A stretch of 64,000 nt of DNA. Origin: Williamsia muralis. GTDB lineage: Bacteria > Actinomycetota > Actinomycetes > Mycobacteriales > Mycobacteriaceae. Shown one piece after another: positions 1-8,179 of the stretch. Under the pieces are notes generated by a model. The model was given only the letters and a program-made list of their open reading frames with translations. It ran no database searches and was not told the DNA's origin. The stretch lies in the NCBI RefSeq assembly GCF_002735905.1, contig NZ_PEBD01000010.1, positions 558,001 through 622,000 of the forward strand. Reading direction: 5' to 3'. A program made the translations under genes and the position numbers. Position 1 is the stretch's first letter, and each line of letters begins with the position of its first letter.

Positions 1-349
1 AGCCACGGGGTCGATCATCACCCGGCTGCTCGGGGGTCGGGGCGGGGTCGAATGGCCACCCCTGCTCTTCCAGATGCGCGCGGATCCGGGCGACGTCGGC
101 TTCGAAGGGCAGTTCGTCGGTGATCTTGGTGATGAGCACCCCGGCGTCTACTGCCTTGATGGGTTCAGGACCCTCGTTGGTCACCTGACCCTGGTGGATC
201 AGCTCTCGTGAGACTGCCTTCACCTCGTCCTCGGACAACTGGCGGCGCAACAACGCCACCAGCGGGACGTAGTCGCCGGACGGCACACCGTTCGGGTACC
301 CGGCGCGTAGCCAGTTGACGACTCTCATCAAGAACTGCGGGCGGTCCAC
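1..349 (-). CDS. DUF3349 domain protein, 3' end cut by window edge
   Basis: Reading the minus strand from a GTG at 349 gives a continuous frame to the left edge, so the C-terminus is missing. The start is well supported: an AAGGAGG Shine-Dalgarno lies 4 nt upstream (354-360). The N-terminus contains VVNWLRAGYPNGVP and the DYVPLVALLRRQLSEDEV stretch typical of DUF3349, a small actinobacterial family of unknown function. It is the last visible member of a minus-strand group behind pitA, a small membrane protein and a second DUF3349 gene. The paralogue at 459-767 shares the WLRxGYPxGxPxxDYxPxLALLRR core, so a local duplication is likely. Function unknown. Confidence 0.82.
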   Translation of the reverse strand, partial: MDRPQFLMRVVNWLRAGYPNGVPSGDYVPLVALLRRQLSEDEVKAVSRELIHQGQVTNEGPEPIKAVDAGVLITKITDELPFEADVARIRAHLEEQGWPFDPAPTPEQPGDDRPRG

Positions 350-458
350 TACGCCTCCTTCCGGGCATCAAAACCATCGACGAACAGCGATGAACCAGCC
401 GACCAGATTTTACTGCGACCACCTGCAGGTCGCGCCCGGGTCGATCGGTCCGAAATGG

Positions 459-767
459 TCAGGGGTTGGCCAATGGCCATCCGGCAGCGGCGAGGCGGGC
501 CGAAACACGTTGCACCTCTTCGCTGTCGGGTTCGACACGGGTCACCTCGGCCACGGCGGCACGGATCTCCGCTGTCGTGGGCGCCGGACCCGAGATCTGG
601 TCGTGCAGGTTGTCGACCACTTTGTCGAGCTGCTCATCGGTGAGTGATCGACGCAGCAGAGCCAGCACGGGGTGGTAGTCGCGGGGCGGGATCCCATCGG
701 GGTATCCACTGCGCAGCCAGTGCAAGACCGCCTCGAAAGGGTTCTCCTGCTGTGTGCTCGTTGTCAT
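459..767 (-). CDS. DUF3349 domain protein
   Basis: A 102-residue protein of the DUF3349 family (Rv0543c-like), function unknown. The frame is open upstream of 767, but the ATG at 767 is the sensible start because it begins the conserved region (MTTSTQQENPFEAVLHWLRSGYPDGIP) and follows the preceding gene by only 13 nt. The core reads WLRSGYPDGIPPRDYHPVLALLRRSLTDEQ. The order pitA, small membrane protein, DUF3349 matches the Rv0545c-Rv0544c-Rv0543c arrangement I recall from Mycobacterium tuberculosis. No membrane segment or signal peptide is visible. Confidence 0.85.
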   Translation of the reverse strand: MTTSTQQENPFEAVLHWLRSGYPDGIPPRDYHPVLALLRRSLTDEQLDKVVDNLHDQISGPAPTTAEIRAAVAEVTRVEPDSEEVQRVSARLAAAGWPLANP

Positions 768-780
768 CGGGACGCGACTC

Positions 781-1059
781 TCACTCGGCGAACGGGAAGA
801 GTGTGATACCGAAGTAGTAGTCGATCGTTTCGCGGGTGATCCACAGGATTCCGGTGACGATGACCGCCGCGATGAAGGCGAACAACAGGTACGCAACGTA
901 TTTCAGGACCGGATTGCCCGAGGACGCCGTGCCGTCGGCGTGGCTGTCGCCCGCACCCGCAGAGTGCAGACGCAGGCCCACGGCGAAGATCGCAGGAAGT
1001 CCGGCACCGAGGATGAGCCCGACCACCAGGACCTTGAAGATTGCCTCAACGGTTTCCAT
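781..1059 (-). CDS. Small two-helix membrane protein of the pitA operon
   Basis: A 92-residue protein with two clear hydrophobic helices, about residues 7-30 (IFKVLVVGLILGAGLPAIFA) and 50-73, joined by a short Gly/Ser/His-rich loop and ending in a short aromatic tail. Its start lies only 3 nt after the pitA stop, so the two are almost certainly co-transcribed and translationally coupled. In mycobacteria a similar small membrane protein (Rv0544c) follows pitA. A role as an accessory subunit of the phosphate transporter is inferred from position only. Confidence 0.85.
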   Translation of the reverse strand: METVEAIFKVLVVGLILGAGLPAIFAVGLRLHSAGAGDSHADGTASSGNPVLKYVAYLLFAFIAAVIVTGILWITRETIDYYFGITLFPFAE

Positions 1060-1062
1060 CGA

Positions 1063-2295
1063 TCACACCTTTTCGGTCTCAGCGCGGGCGGCGGCAGTCT
1101 CGGGCGGGATGATGCTGCCGGTCTTCTCGTCCCACTCGTCGTTGACGTTGTTCGCATCCACCTTTTGCTGCTGTGCACGCCAGTACATGTAGCCGGCGAG
1201 TGCGACGAGGATGAGGAAGATGGCCACTGCGCCGGCAGCGCCACCGATGATGTCGGCGACGTAGTAGCTCAGGGCACCGACGAGGCCCGCCGACGGCAGG
1301 GTGACGATCCAGGCCACGGCCATCCGGCCGGCCACCGACCAACGGACTGTCGCGCCCTTCTTGCCGACGCCCGAACCGAGGATCGATCCGGTGGCGACCT
1401 GAGTGGTCGACAGCGCCATACCGGCGGCACTCGACGTGAGAATGATTGCTGCCGAAGACGCTTCAGCGGCCATTCCCTGGGGGGACTCGATCTCGACCAG
1501 GCCCTTACCCAGGGTGCGGATGATGCGCCAGCCACCCAGGTAGGTGCCGATGGCGATGGCGGCGGCACAGCTGAAGACGATCCAGAACGGCAGGCCGTGC
1601 TCCACGCTCGATGCGTCGAGGTGGCCGCTGGCGATCAACGCCATGGCGATCACGCCCATCGTCTTCTGGGCATCTCCGGTGCCGTGGGCGAGGGAGACCA
1701 ACGAGGCCGAAGCGATCTGGCCGGCCCGAAAGCCTTGTGCCTTCTTGTTTTCCGCCACCTTCTTGGTGAGTGCGTAAATCATCCAGGTACCCGCGGCGGC
1801 CACCACGCAGGCGATGATCGGGGCCATCAGGGCGGGGACCAGGATCTTCGACGTGATGCCGTCCCAGTTGACGCCGGAGGTGCCGATCGCGGCCATGCCC
1901 GAGCCGATCAGTCCGCCGAATAGGGCGTGCGATGAGCTGGAGGGCAGACCGAACAGCCATGTGAAGAGATTCCAGAGGATGCCGCCGATGAGACCGGCGA
2001 AGATGATGATCATCGCAGTCTCGGCGTTCAGACCGGCGATGAGATCGCCTTTGTCCTCACCGCTCGTCTGCTGGATCTCGAGCACGTCCTTGGTGATGGT
2101 CGCGGCGACCTCCACCGAGAGGAACGCGCCTACCAAGTTCAGTATCGCGGCGATGCTCACCGCGGTTTTGGGCTTCAGAGCGCCGGTGGCGATCGACGTC
2201 GCCATTGCATTTCCGGTGTCGTGGAAGCCATTTGTGAAGTCGAATCCCAGTGCTGTGATGACCAGCAGCACGAGAATCAACATTTCTGCGCTCAT
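1063..2295 (-). CDS. pitA: Low-affinity inorganic phosphate transporter PitA
   Basis: A 410-residue integral membrane protein of the PiT family (phosphate/cation symport). The N-terminus carries the family signature GFDFTNGFHDTGNAMATSIATGAL, and a second copy-like segment, SLAHGTGDAQKTMGVIAM, appears in the middle; this internal duplication is characteristic of PiT transporters. About ten hydrophobic segments alternate with short loops. The open frame extends upstream to 2484, but that extension has no membrane-protein character. The ATG at 2295 (MSAEMLILVLLV) or 2283 starts just before the first helix. It is first in a minus-strand group of four genes and divergent from the oxidoreductase at 2508. 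Confidence 0.93.
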   Translation of the reverse strand: MSAEMLILVLLVITALGFDFTNGFHDTGNAMATSIATGALKPKTAVSIAAILNLVGAFLSVEVAATITKDVLEIQQTSGEDKGDLIAGLNAETAMIIIFAGLIGGILWNLFTWLFGLPSSSSHALFGGLIGSGMAAIGTSGVNWDGITSKILVPALMAPIIACVVAAAGTWMIYALTKKVAENKKAQGFRAGQIASASLVSLAHGTGDAQKTMGVIAMALIASGHLDASSVEHGLPFWIVFSCAAAIAIGTYLGGWRIIRTLGKGLVEIESPQGMAAEASSAAIILTSSAAGMALSTTQVATGSILGSGVGKKGATVRWSVAGRMAVAWIVTLPSAGLVGALSYYVADIIGGAAGAVAIFLILVALAGYMYWRAQQQKVDANNVNDEWDEKTGSIIPPETAAARAETEKV

Positions 2296-2507
2296 GAGTA
2301 CTGATTCTGAGGCTGAGCTGAGGATTCTGTCGAAACGGACATGTCTTGAAGAACACCACTGAACTGGGGTTTCATCCAGCAAACCGGGCGAGTTCACCCA
2401 ATGTTCATGTGGCGTACGCCGCGTCGCCACACCCATGGATCGCCCGCGGGAGCATATGGAACACTTCTGAGGAATGTCTCGCAACGTCGCGGTCCGTGGG
2501 AGGACAC

Positions 2508-3560
2508 ATGAAGATCGGCATGGCCATCAACTACTCGGGAGATTTTGCCGAGACCATCGATAACCTGATCGATTTCGAGAAGGTCGGCCTCGACCGGATC
2601 ACGGTGCCAGAAGCCTACAGTTTCGATGCTGTCAGCCAGCTCGGCTACATCGCCGCCCGGACCTCGACGATCGAACTGGCTACCGGCATCTTGCCGATGT
2701 ACTCGCGGACTCCCACCAACCTGGCGATGACCGCGGCCGGTCTGGATTACATCTCCGGTGGACGCTTCGTACTCGGTATCGGCGCGTCCGGTCCGCAGGT
2801 GATCGAGGGCTTCCACGGCGTCAAGTACGACGCCCCGGTGGGCCGCGCCCGCGAGAACGCGGAGATCTGCCGCATGGTCTGGCGGCGTGAGCGCACCGAG
2901 TACAACGGCAAGTACTACAAGCTGCCGTTCTCGAAGGAAGACGGCGGCACCGGGCTGGGCAAGCCACTCAAGATCATCAACCACCCTGTGCGCGAGCGTA
3001 TCCCGATGTTGTTGGCGGCCATCGGCCCCAAGAACGTGGAGTTGGCCGCCGAACTCTTCGAGGAGTGGCAGCCGATTCTCTTCCATCCCGAGCACCTGTC
3101 GGTGGCGTTCGGCGACGCCCTGGACAAGGGCAACGCCAAGCGCGCGCCCGAACTCGGCAAGCTGGGCATCTCGGTACACACCACCGCCTTGATCACCGAC
3201 GACGAAGAGCAGCGCCAGAACGCGCTCGCCTTGGTCAAGCACCACGCCGCGCTGTACATCGGCGGCATGGGTGCCCGTGGCAAGAACTTCTACAACGACC
3301 TCGCCGTCCGCTACGGATACGCCGACGCCGCCAAAGAGATCCAAGACCTCTACCTCGACGGCAAGAAGCAGGAAGCCGCGGCAGCCGTCCCCGACGACCT
3401 CGCCTCCGGGATGTCCCTCATCGGCCCCGAGAGCTTCGTCAAAGAACGCCTCGCCGCCTTCGAAAGCGCTGGGATCACCACCCTTCTCGTCGCTCCCGCA
3501 ACACCGGGCCATGCCGATCAGGTGGAGCAGATTCGTTTGCTGAAAGAGTTCGTCAGCTGA
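2508..3560 (+). CDS. LLM-class F420-dependent oxidoreductase
   Basis: A 350-residue luciferase-like (bacterial luciferase superfamily) oxidoreductase, probably using coenzyme F420. It starts MKIGMAINYSGDF, contains the typical LATGILPMYSRTPTNLAMTAAGLDYISGGRFVLGIGASGPQVIEGFHG block, and has a C-terminal LIGPESFVKERLAAFESAGITTLLVAP block. The ATG at 2508 was chosen over an earlier one at 2346 because homology-like sequence begins here and GGGAGG sits 5 nt upstream. It resembles Rv3520c-type proteins; the physiological substrate cannot be read from sequence. It is followed by a 72-bp repeat array rather than a recognisable terminator. Confidence 0.88.
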   Translation: MKIGMAINYSGDFAETIDNLIDFEKVGLDRITVPEAYSFDAVSQLGYIAARTSTIELATGILPMYSRTPTNLAMTAAGLDYISGGRFVLGIGASGPQVIEGFHGVKYDAPVGRARENAEICRMVWRRERTEYNGKYYKLPFSKEDGGTGLGKPLKIINHPVRERIPMLLAAIGPKNVELAAELFEEWQPILFHPEHLSVAFGDALDKGNAKRAPELGKLGISVHTTALITDDEEQRQNALALVKHHAALYIGGMGARGKNFYNDLAVRYGYADAAKEIQDLYLDGKKQEAAAAVPDDLASGMSLIGPESFVKERLAAFESAGITTLLVAPATPGHADQVEQIRLLKEFVS

Positions 3561-3566
3561 TCTGAG

Positions 3567-3880
3567 GGTTCTCGCCTTTGCTCCGTCTGCTGCGCGAGCT
3601 TGCGCGGGTTTGGTGCCCGAGTTGGCTGGCCCGCTTGGGGTTCTCGTGGTTGCTCGGTCTGTGGGACGAGCTTCCGCGGGTTTGGTGCGGGCGTCCGCCG
3701 GTGCGCTTCGAGTTCTCGTCGTTGCGCGGTCTGTGGGGCGAGCTTGCGCGGGTTTGGTGCGGGCGTCCGCCGGTCCGCGGGGGTTCTCGTGGTTGCTCGG
3801 TCTGCGGAGCGCGTTTCCGCGGGTTTGGTGCCCGAGTTGGCTGGCTTGCTCGGGGTTCTCGCCTTTGCGCGGGTGTCCAG
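3567..3880. repeat. 72-bp tandem repeat array 1 (about 4 units)
   Basis: The GGTTCTCG motif recurs at 3567, 3639, about 3710, 3782 and 3854, and the CTCGGTCTG-like motif at 3581, 3653, 3725 and 3797, an exact 72-bp period. Each unit also holds a GCGGGTTTGGTG segment. The array fills the gap between the convergent ends of the LLM oxidoreductase (3560) and the AbiEi-like gene (3895). Units differ by scattered substitutions without disrupting the period. Long open frames cross it on both strands, but their proteins look like translated repeat, so I do not call them genes. Confidence 0.85.
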
Positions 3881-3894
3881 TCCCGCCGGCGACA

Positions 3895-4824
3895 TCAGCG
3901 AAGTCCTGCTCGAACCATGGCCTGGCGGAGGATCTCTGGCAGACGGCCGGCTTCGAGGTCGGCCCACGTCCACCGGACAACTTCGAGGCCGAGTTGTCTC
4001 AGTCGGTCTTCGCGGATCTTTTCGGCGACGACAACGTCGTTCGGCGTCTGCCCCGGCGCCATCAACCCCTGGCCGTATTTCACCAAACCGTCGAACTCGC
4101 CGACCAGTCGACCTTCCCACTCGAAATCCACTCTGGCCACGAAAACCCCTGTTGGGGTGTAAAATTCGCGTTGCAGCCGCGGTCGCGGGATGTCGCGGCT
4201 CGCCAGCATCTGCGCTCGGCTCCATGACTCTCCGACGGTTTCCGCCAGTTGGTCGGCGGCCGCCAACGCTGTCCGAACCGGTCCGACGCCTCGCTTGGGC
4301 CCGCACGATTCCACCATCGCCGACATCACGTCGCGGTCAGCACCCGCTCTCAGTGCGCTGTCGAAAATCACCAGCGCCTGATCGAATGAGCCCGCGAGTG
4401 CGGTGTCGACCGCCGTCCGCTCGAGGCTGGTCAACGCAATTCCACCGACCTCGATGACCTCGCTGGGCGCAGCCTTCCCGGCGTGCAGGTGCCGCCGACT
4501 CTCGACGCGTCCGCCGCCGATGCGCCCGTTCAACAGATGCACCCGTGCGTGGGAGGGCTTGAGCAGCGGGAGCTCATGTAACAGAGCGGCCGAGGTGTGA
4601 CTGACCACCAGTGGGTGGTTGCAACTTCGCGCGGCCGCGATCACACGCAATCGGGCCGCCGCGTCGTCCGACAGATCTCGTGATGTCCTCACATACGCCC
4701 CGTGCCAGATTCGACTGAGCATCCCGCCTCGAACGGCGCGCTTGATGTCGTCGTCGGAATACCCCAGCGCGATGACGTCGCGGCGCCAGATCAACCCATC
4801 GCCGTCTTCCATGAATTCCCCCAT
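3895..4824 (-). CDS. AbiEi-like / DUF559 domain protein
   Basis: A 309-residue protein with two parts. The N-terminal ~90 residues (WRRDVIALGYSDDDIKRAVRGG then LSRIWHGAYV) match the winged-helix type of AbiEi antitoxin-like proteins. The C-terminus (VDFEWEGRLVGEFDGLVKYG, then VVAEKIREDRLRQLGLEVVRWTWADL) looks like the DUF559/Vsr-type nuclease fold with its D...E...K pattern. Such proteins are common and multi-copy in mycobacteria and relatives, usually without an obvious AbiEii toxin partner, and none is seen here. It is flanked on both sides by related 72-bp repeat arrays. ATG at 4824 or 4812 could be the start. Activity as a nuclease or antitoxin is inferred only. Confidence 0.8.
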   Translation of the reverse strand: MGEFMEDGDGLIWRRDVIALGYSDDDIKRAVRGGMLSRIWHGAYVRTSRDLSDDAAARLRVIAAARSCNHPLVVSHTSAALLHELPLLKPSHARVHLLNGRIGGGRVESRRHLHAGKAAPSEVIEVGGIALTSLERTAVDTALAGSFDQALVIFDSALRAGADRDVMSAMVESCGPKRGVGPVRTALAAADQLAETVGESWSRAQMLASRDIPRPRLQREFYTPTGVFVARVDFEWEGRLVGEFDGLVKYGQGLMAPGQTPNDVVVAEKIREDRLRQLGLEVVRWTWADLEAGRLPEILRQAMVRAGLR

Positions 4825-4959
4825 GAAGCGATTGTCAGTGCCCCGAAGGACCCGCCACCCGCGATACGCGGTGCAAATGGGGATAACCCCGGAGCTGTGG
4901 ATAGTTCGCCGTGTATCGATGAGCTACCGGCGGGTTGGCGGCGCCGGTGCGCTCGGGGT

Positions 4960-5350
4960 TCTGGGGTTTGCTCGGTCTGCAGGGCGAGCGTTGGCGAGTT
5001 TGGTGGGATGGGGGTGAGGCTCGCTCGGGGTGCTGGGGCTTGCTCGGTCTGTAGTCCGAGCGTTGGCGAGTTTGGTGGGATGGGGGTGAGGCTCGCTCGG
5101 GGTGCTGGGGCTTGCTCGGTCTGTAGTCCGAGCGTTTGCGGGATTGGTGGGCTGGGGGTGAGCCCCGCTCGGAAGTCCTGGATCAGCGCGGTCTGCGGGG
5201 CGAGCGTTTGCGAGTTTGGTGCCCTGGGGCTCAGGCTCGTTCGGGATGCTGGTGTTTGCTCGGTCTGCAGACCGCGCCTTTGCCAGTTGGGTGCGCTGGG
5301 GGTGAGGCTCGCTCGCGCTGCCGGGATTCGCTCGGTCTGCAGACCGAGCC
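4960..5350. repeat. 72-bp tandem repeat array 2 (about 5.5 units) with palindromic core
   Basis: CTCGGTCTG or a one-base variant occurs at 4971, 5043, 5115, 5187, 5259 and 5331, an exact 72-bp spacing. Each copy is followed by an imperfect complement, giving a palindromic core; the last copy is perfect, GCTCGGTCTGCAGACCGAGC at 5330-5349. The rest of the unit (GTTTGGTGGGATGGGGGTGA and similar) parallels array 1. The array occupies most of the intergenic space between the divergent AbiEi-like gene (start 4824) and the DUF2236 gene (start 5445), so both promoters must lie in or beside it. Confidence 0.87.
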
Positions 5351-5444
5351 AACCCCCCCGGCCCCCACACGCGACCGAAGATCAACGCCACCCCCACCAC
5401 CCGCTAATCTGGAAACACCTGTTATCAGATGGAAGGGTGGATGG

Positions 5445-6299
5445 ATGAGCCAGAACAGTCAAAGGATGTCCCGGGAGGAGATGGACAGCCTCGACAGCAG
5501 TGTGTTCGCCAGGTCGTTGTTGTCGATGGGGCGCACGATGAGCACGTCGAACGTCATCATGCAGCTGGCCAATCCGGCGGTGGGTTATGGCGTGGCCAGG
5601 AGCAAGGTGGAGAACGGGCGTCTTGATCTGCACCCGATCAAGCGGGCGCGCACTACGGGGTCGTATCTGGCGGTGGCGGTGTTCGGCAACGCCGACGACC
5701 GCAGCCGGTTTCGCCAGGCCGTCAATCGGCAGCATGTGCAGGTCAGGTCGGACGACGACAGTCCGGTGCCGTACAACGCCATGAACATCGACCTGCAATT
5801 GTGGGTCGCCGCGTGTCTGTACTTCGGCTGGGAAGACATCTATGAGCGGGTGCACGGTCCACTGACCGGTGAGCTGCGTGAGGTGTTCTATCAGCAGGGC
5901 AAAGTGTGCGGAACCACCCTGCAGATGCCGGCCGAGGCCTGGCCCGCCAACCGTGACGCGTTCACGGAGTACTGGGACGAGCAGACTGCGACGATCTCGA
6001 TCAGCGATGAGGTGCGTGAGTTCCTCCTCGGGATCGCCAATTTCGACTACGCGCACCCCGCCATCAAGAAGCGGTACGGGCCGGTGAAGTATCGCCGCAC
6101 CATCGGGTATTTGCCGCAACCCTTTCGGGAGGCGCTGCGCGTTCCGTGGACGCAGGCAGACCAGGAATGGTTCGACGACTACGTCGAGAAGCTCGTCAAG
6201 AAAGAACGCCGGACACCACTATGGCTCTCGCAGTTGGGTTTTCGCCTACTGCTGTGGGATGCGCGGATGCGTAGCCGGCTGGGCCGACCGCTGGTCTGA
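5445..6299 (+). CDS. DUF2236 (MpaB / latex-clearing-protein-like) oxygenase family protein
   Basis: A 284-residue protein of the DUF2236 family, which includes the haem-containing latex clearing protein Lcp and MpaB-like peroxidase/oxygenases. The visible core is RTTGSYLAVAVFGNADDRSRFRQ, then VNRQHVQVRSDDDSPVPYNAMNIDLQLWVAA, the usual Thr...His...Asp-x-x-Leu-x-Trp layout. The frame is open much further upstream, but that part is translated 72-bp repeat; the ATG at 5445 is preceded by GGAAGG at about 12 nt. Specific substrate unknown. It converges with the ABC exporter operon, with only 5 nt between stop codons and no visible terminator. Confidence 0.83.
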   Translation: MSQNSQRMSREEMDSLDSSVFARSLLSMGRTMSTSNVIMQLANPAVGYGVARSKVENGRLDLHPIKRARTTGSYLAVAVFGNADDRSRFRQAVNRQHVQVRSDDDSPVPYNAMNIDLQLWVAACLYFGWEDIYERVHGPLTGELREVFYQQGKVCGTTLQMPAEAWPANRDAFTEYWDEQTATISISDEVREFLLGIANFDYAHPAIKKRYGPVKYRRTIGYLPQPFREALRVPWTQADQEWFDDYVEKLVKKERRTPLWLSQLGFRLLLWDARMRSRLGRPLV

Positions 6300-6304
6300 C
6301 CCGA

Positions 6305-8179
6305 TCACTCGAACTGGGATTTGTACATCACCGAGTAACGTCCCTGGCGGGCCAAGAGCTCGTCGTGGGTTCCTTGCTCTGCCACCACGCCGTCTTCGAT
6401 GACTGCGATGCTGTCGGCCTCGCGGATTGTGGAAAGTCGATGTGCCACAACGATGGTGGTGGTACGGGTGGTGAGTGCCTCGAGCGCTCGGGCGATGAGC
6501 AGCTCGGTGCGTGAGTCAACGGCACTGGTTGCCTCGTCGAGCACAAGTATGCGGGGGCGGGCGATCATGGCCCGGGCGATGGTGAGGAGTTGCACCTGCC
6601 CCTCGCTCAGGGTGGTTCCGCCGTCGCCGATGATGGTGTCGAAGCCCTCGGGCAGGGCCTCGACGATCTGCAGCGCATGACTCTCGCGAGCTGCTTCCTC
6701 GATGTCGGCGCGGGTGGCAGATGGATTGCCGAACGCGATGTTCTCGGCGATCGTGCCGGTGAACAACCAGCGATCCTGGGTGACCATGGCTGCCTGGCCA
6801 CGTACGTACGACCGGGGTGCGGTGTTGATCGGCTCGCCGTCCACGAGGATCGATCCGGAGGACGGATCGTAGAGCCGCAGAAGCAGATTGGTGAGGGTCG
6901 TCTTGCCGGCGCCCGTGGGCCCGACCACCGCTACCGTTGATCCCGCCTCGACCTCCAACGAGAGGTCGTTGATGACGTCGATGGTCTTGGTGTCGTCCTC
7001 GGTGGACCGGCGATATCCGAATCGCACCTTGTCGAATGCGATGGCCGGCGGTGCACTGTGACGTCCGATGGTCTGCTTTGCCGAGTCCTCCATCGCCGGT
7101 GCATCTTCGATGGGCTCGGCCAGCAAAGACTTGATGCGGCCGAGTGATACGAGCCCGGCCTGGAGTTGGGCCATCATGGAGGTGAGTTCGTTGACGGGCT
7201 GACTGAACATCCTCGAGAACGACACAAAGGCCTGGACCTGCCCGACGGTCAGCGATCCACCGACCACCTGGATTGCGCCGACGATGGCGACTGTCAGATA
7301 TCCGAATGCGGTGATCGCCTGCAGGACGGGCGAAATCGAACCCGCGTACGACTGCGCGGTGCGTGATGACCGTGCGAGCCGTTCAGTGGTGGCCTCGAAC
7401 TCGTCACGGGCCCGGTTCTGCGCCCCGTACACCCGCAGGGTGTGCAGTTGGGCGTAGCCCTCGTCGATCTGTGAGGTGAGTTTGGCGGTTGCCTCCATCT
7501 GATCTTGGAAGTGGGGTCGTGACCGCTTGGCGATCAACACTCCCGCGACGACGATCAGCGGAATGGAAGCGAGCACAACAAGAGTCAGCTTCCAGGAGAT
7601 GATCGGCATCACGACGAGAAGCGCGACAACGGTCAGTACTGCGCCGGGAAGTTTGACGAAGAGCGGTGAGAACACCGATGACACGTTGTCGATGTCGGCG
7701 GTCACCTTGGTCAGCATCTGGCCCCGCGCCGCGGTGTCGAAGTAGGCGACAGGAAGACGGTGAATGTGCGACTCGATATCGGCCCGCAGACGGTTCATCG
7801 CACGTTGGGTGAGGTTGTTGACCGCCGCGGCTTGCGTCCACGTACCCAGCGCTCCAATGGCATACACGACGACCAGCACGGCGAGAAGCGTGCCGACCGT
7901 GCTGAAGTCGATCCCGACTCCGGGCACCGCATCGGCGCCGGCCACCACGTCTGCGTAACTGCCGCGGCCCTCGGCGCGTAGCTGGGCCTCCGCCTCGGCA
8001 GCTGACAACCCCTGGGGGAGTGTCATGCCGATGGCACCGGTGAACAGAGCGTTGATGATGCCGGCCAAGATCAGCGGCCCGGCGATCAGTGCCGCGACGT
8101 TGGTCGATGCCAGCAATCCGACGGTGAAGAGTTTCCGGCGTTCATGAGTCAGCCTGGCCAGCAGCCATTTCAGGTTCAT
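6305..8179 (-). CDS. ABC exporter half-transporter, catalytically complete NBD
   Basis: A 624-residue type IV ABC exporter subunit: an N-terminal six-helix domain with a long extracytoplasmic loop after the first helix (about residues 38-85), then an NBD with Walker A GPTGAGKTT, signature LSEGQ (non-canonical Glu for Gly), Walker B ILVLDEATSAVD and an intact H-loop VVAHRLST. It overlaps the upstream half-transporter by ATGA (8176-8179), so the two form a translationally coupled heterodimer. The open frame extends upstream to 9694 as a shadow of the partner gene; the ATG at 8179 (MNLKWLLARL) is the real start. Substrate unknown; the micro-ORF at 9998-10084 precedes the pair. Confidence 0.92.
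   Translation of the reverse strand: MNLKWLLARLTHERRKLFTVGLLASTNVAALIAGPLILAGIINALFTGAIGMTLPQGLSAAEAEAQLRAEGRGSYADVVAGADAVPGVGIDFSTVGTLLAVLVVVYAIGALGTWTQAAAVNNLTQRAMNRLRADIESHIHRLPVAYFDTAARGQMLTKVTADIDNVSSVFSPLFVKLPGAVLTVVALLVVMPIISWKLTLVVLASIPLIVVAGVLIAKRSRPHFQDQMEATAKLTSQIDEGYAQLHTLRVYGAQNRARDEFEATTERLARSSRTAQSYAGSISPVLQAITAFGYLTVAIVGAIQVVGGSLTVGQVQAFVSFSRMFSQPVNELTSMMAQLQAGLVSLGRIKSLLAEPIEDAPAMEDSAKQTIGRHSAPPAIAFDKVRFGYRRSTEDDTKTIDVINDLSLEVEAGSTVAVVGPTGAGKTTLTNLLLRLYDPSSGSILVDGEPINTAPRSYVRGQAAMVTQDRWLFTGTIAENIAFGNPSATRADIEEAARESHALQIVEALPEGFDTIIGDGGTTLSEGQVQLLTIARAMIARPRILVLDEATSAVDSRTELLIARALEALTTRTTTIVVAHRLSTIREADSIAVIEDGVVAEQGTHDELLARQGRYSVMYKSQFE

Noticed and set aside
754-1923. 389-codon plus-strand frame opposite pitA
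   Set aside because: Composition (Asp/Gly/Arg/His-rich) is the usual mirror of a high-GC gene; pitA and its neighbour on the other strand are unmistakable.
2394-3980. 528-codon minus-strand open frame across array 1 and the LLM oxidoreductase
   Set aside because: It is antisense to a clear gene, and its repeat-like part is translated 72-bp array; no ribosome site or family.
3567-5350. CRISPR array
   Set aside because: Repeats are 72 bp, contiguous and mutually similar throughout; there are no short identical repeats separated by unique spacers and no cas genes.
6300-6304. Terminator between the convergent DUF2236 and ABC exporter genes
   Set aside because: Only 5 nt separate the stop codons and no stem-loop with a U-tract is visible around them.
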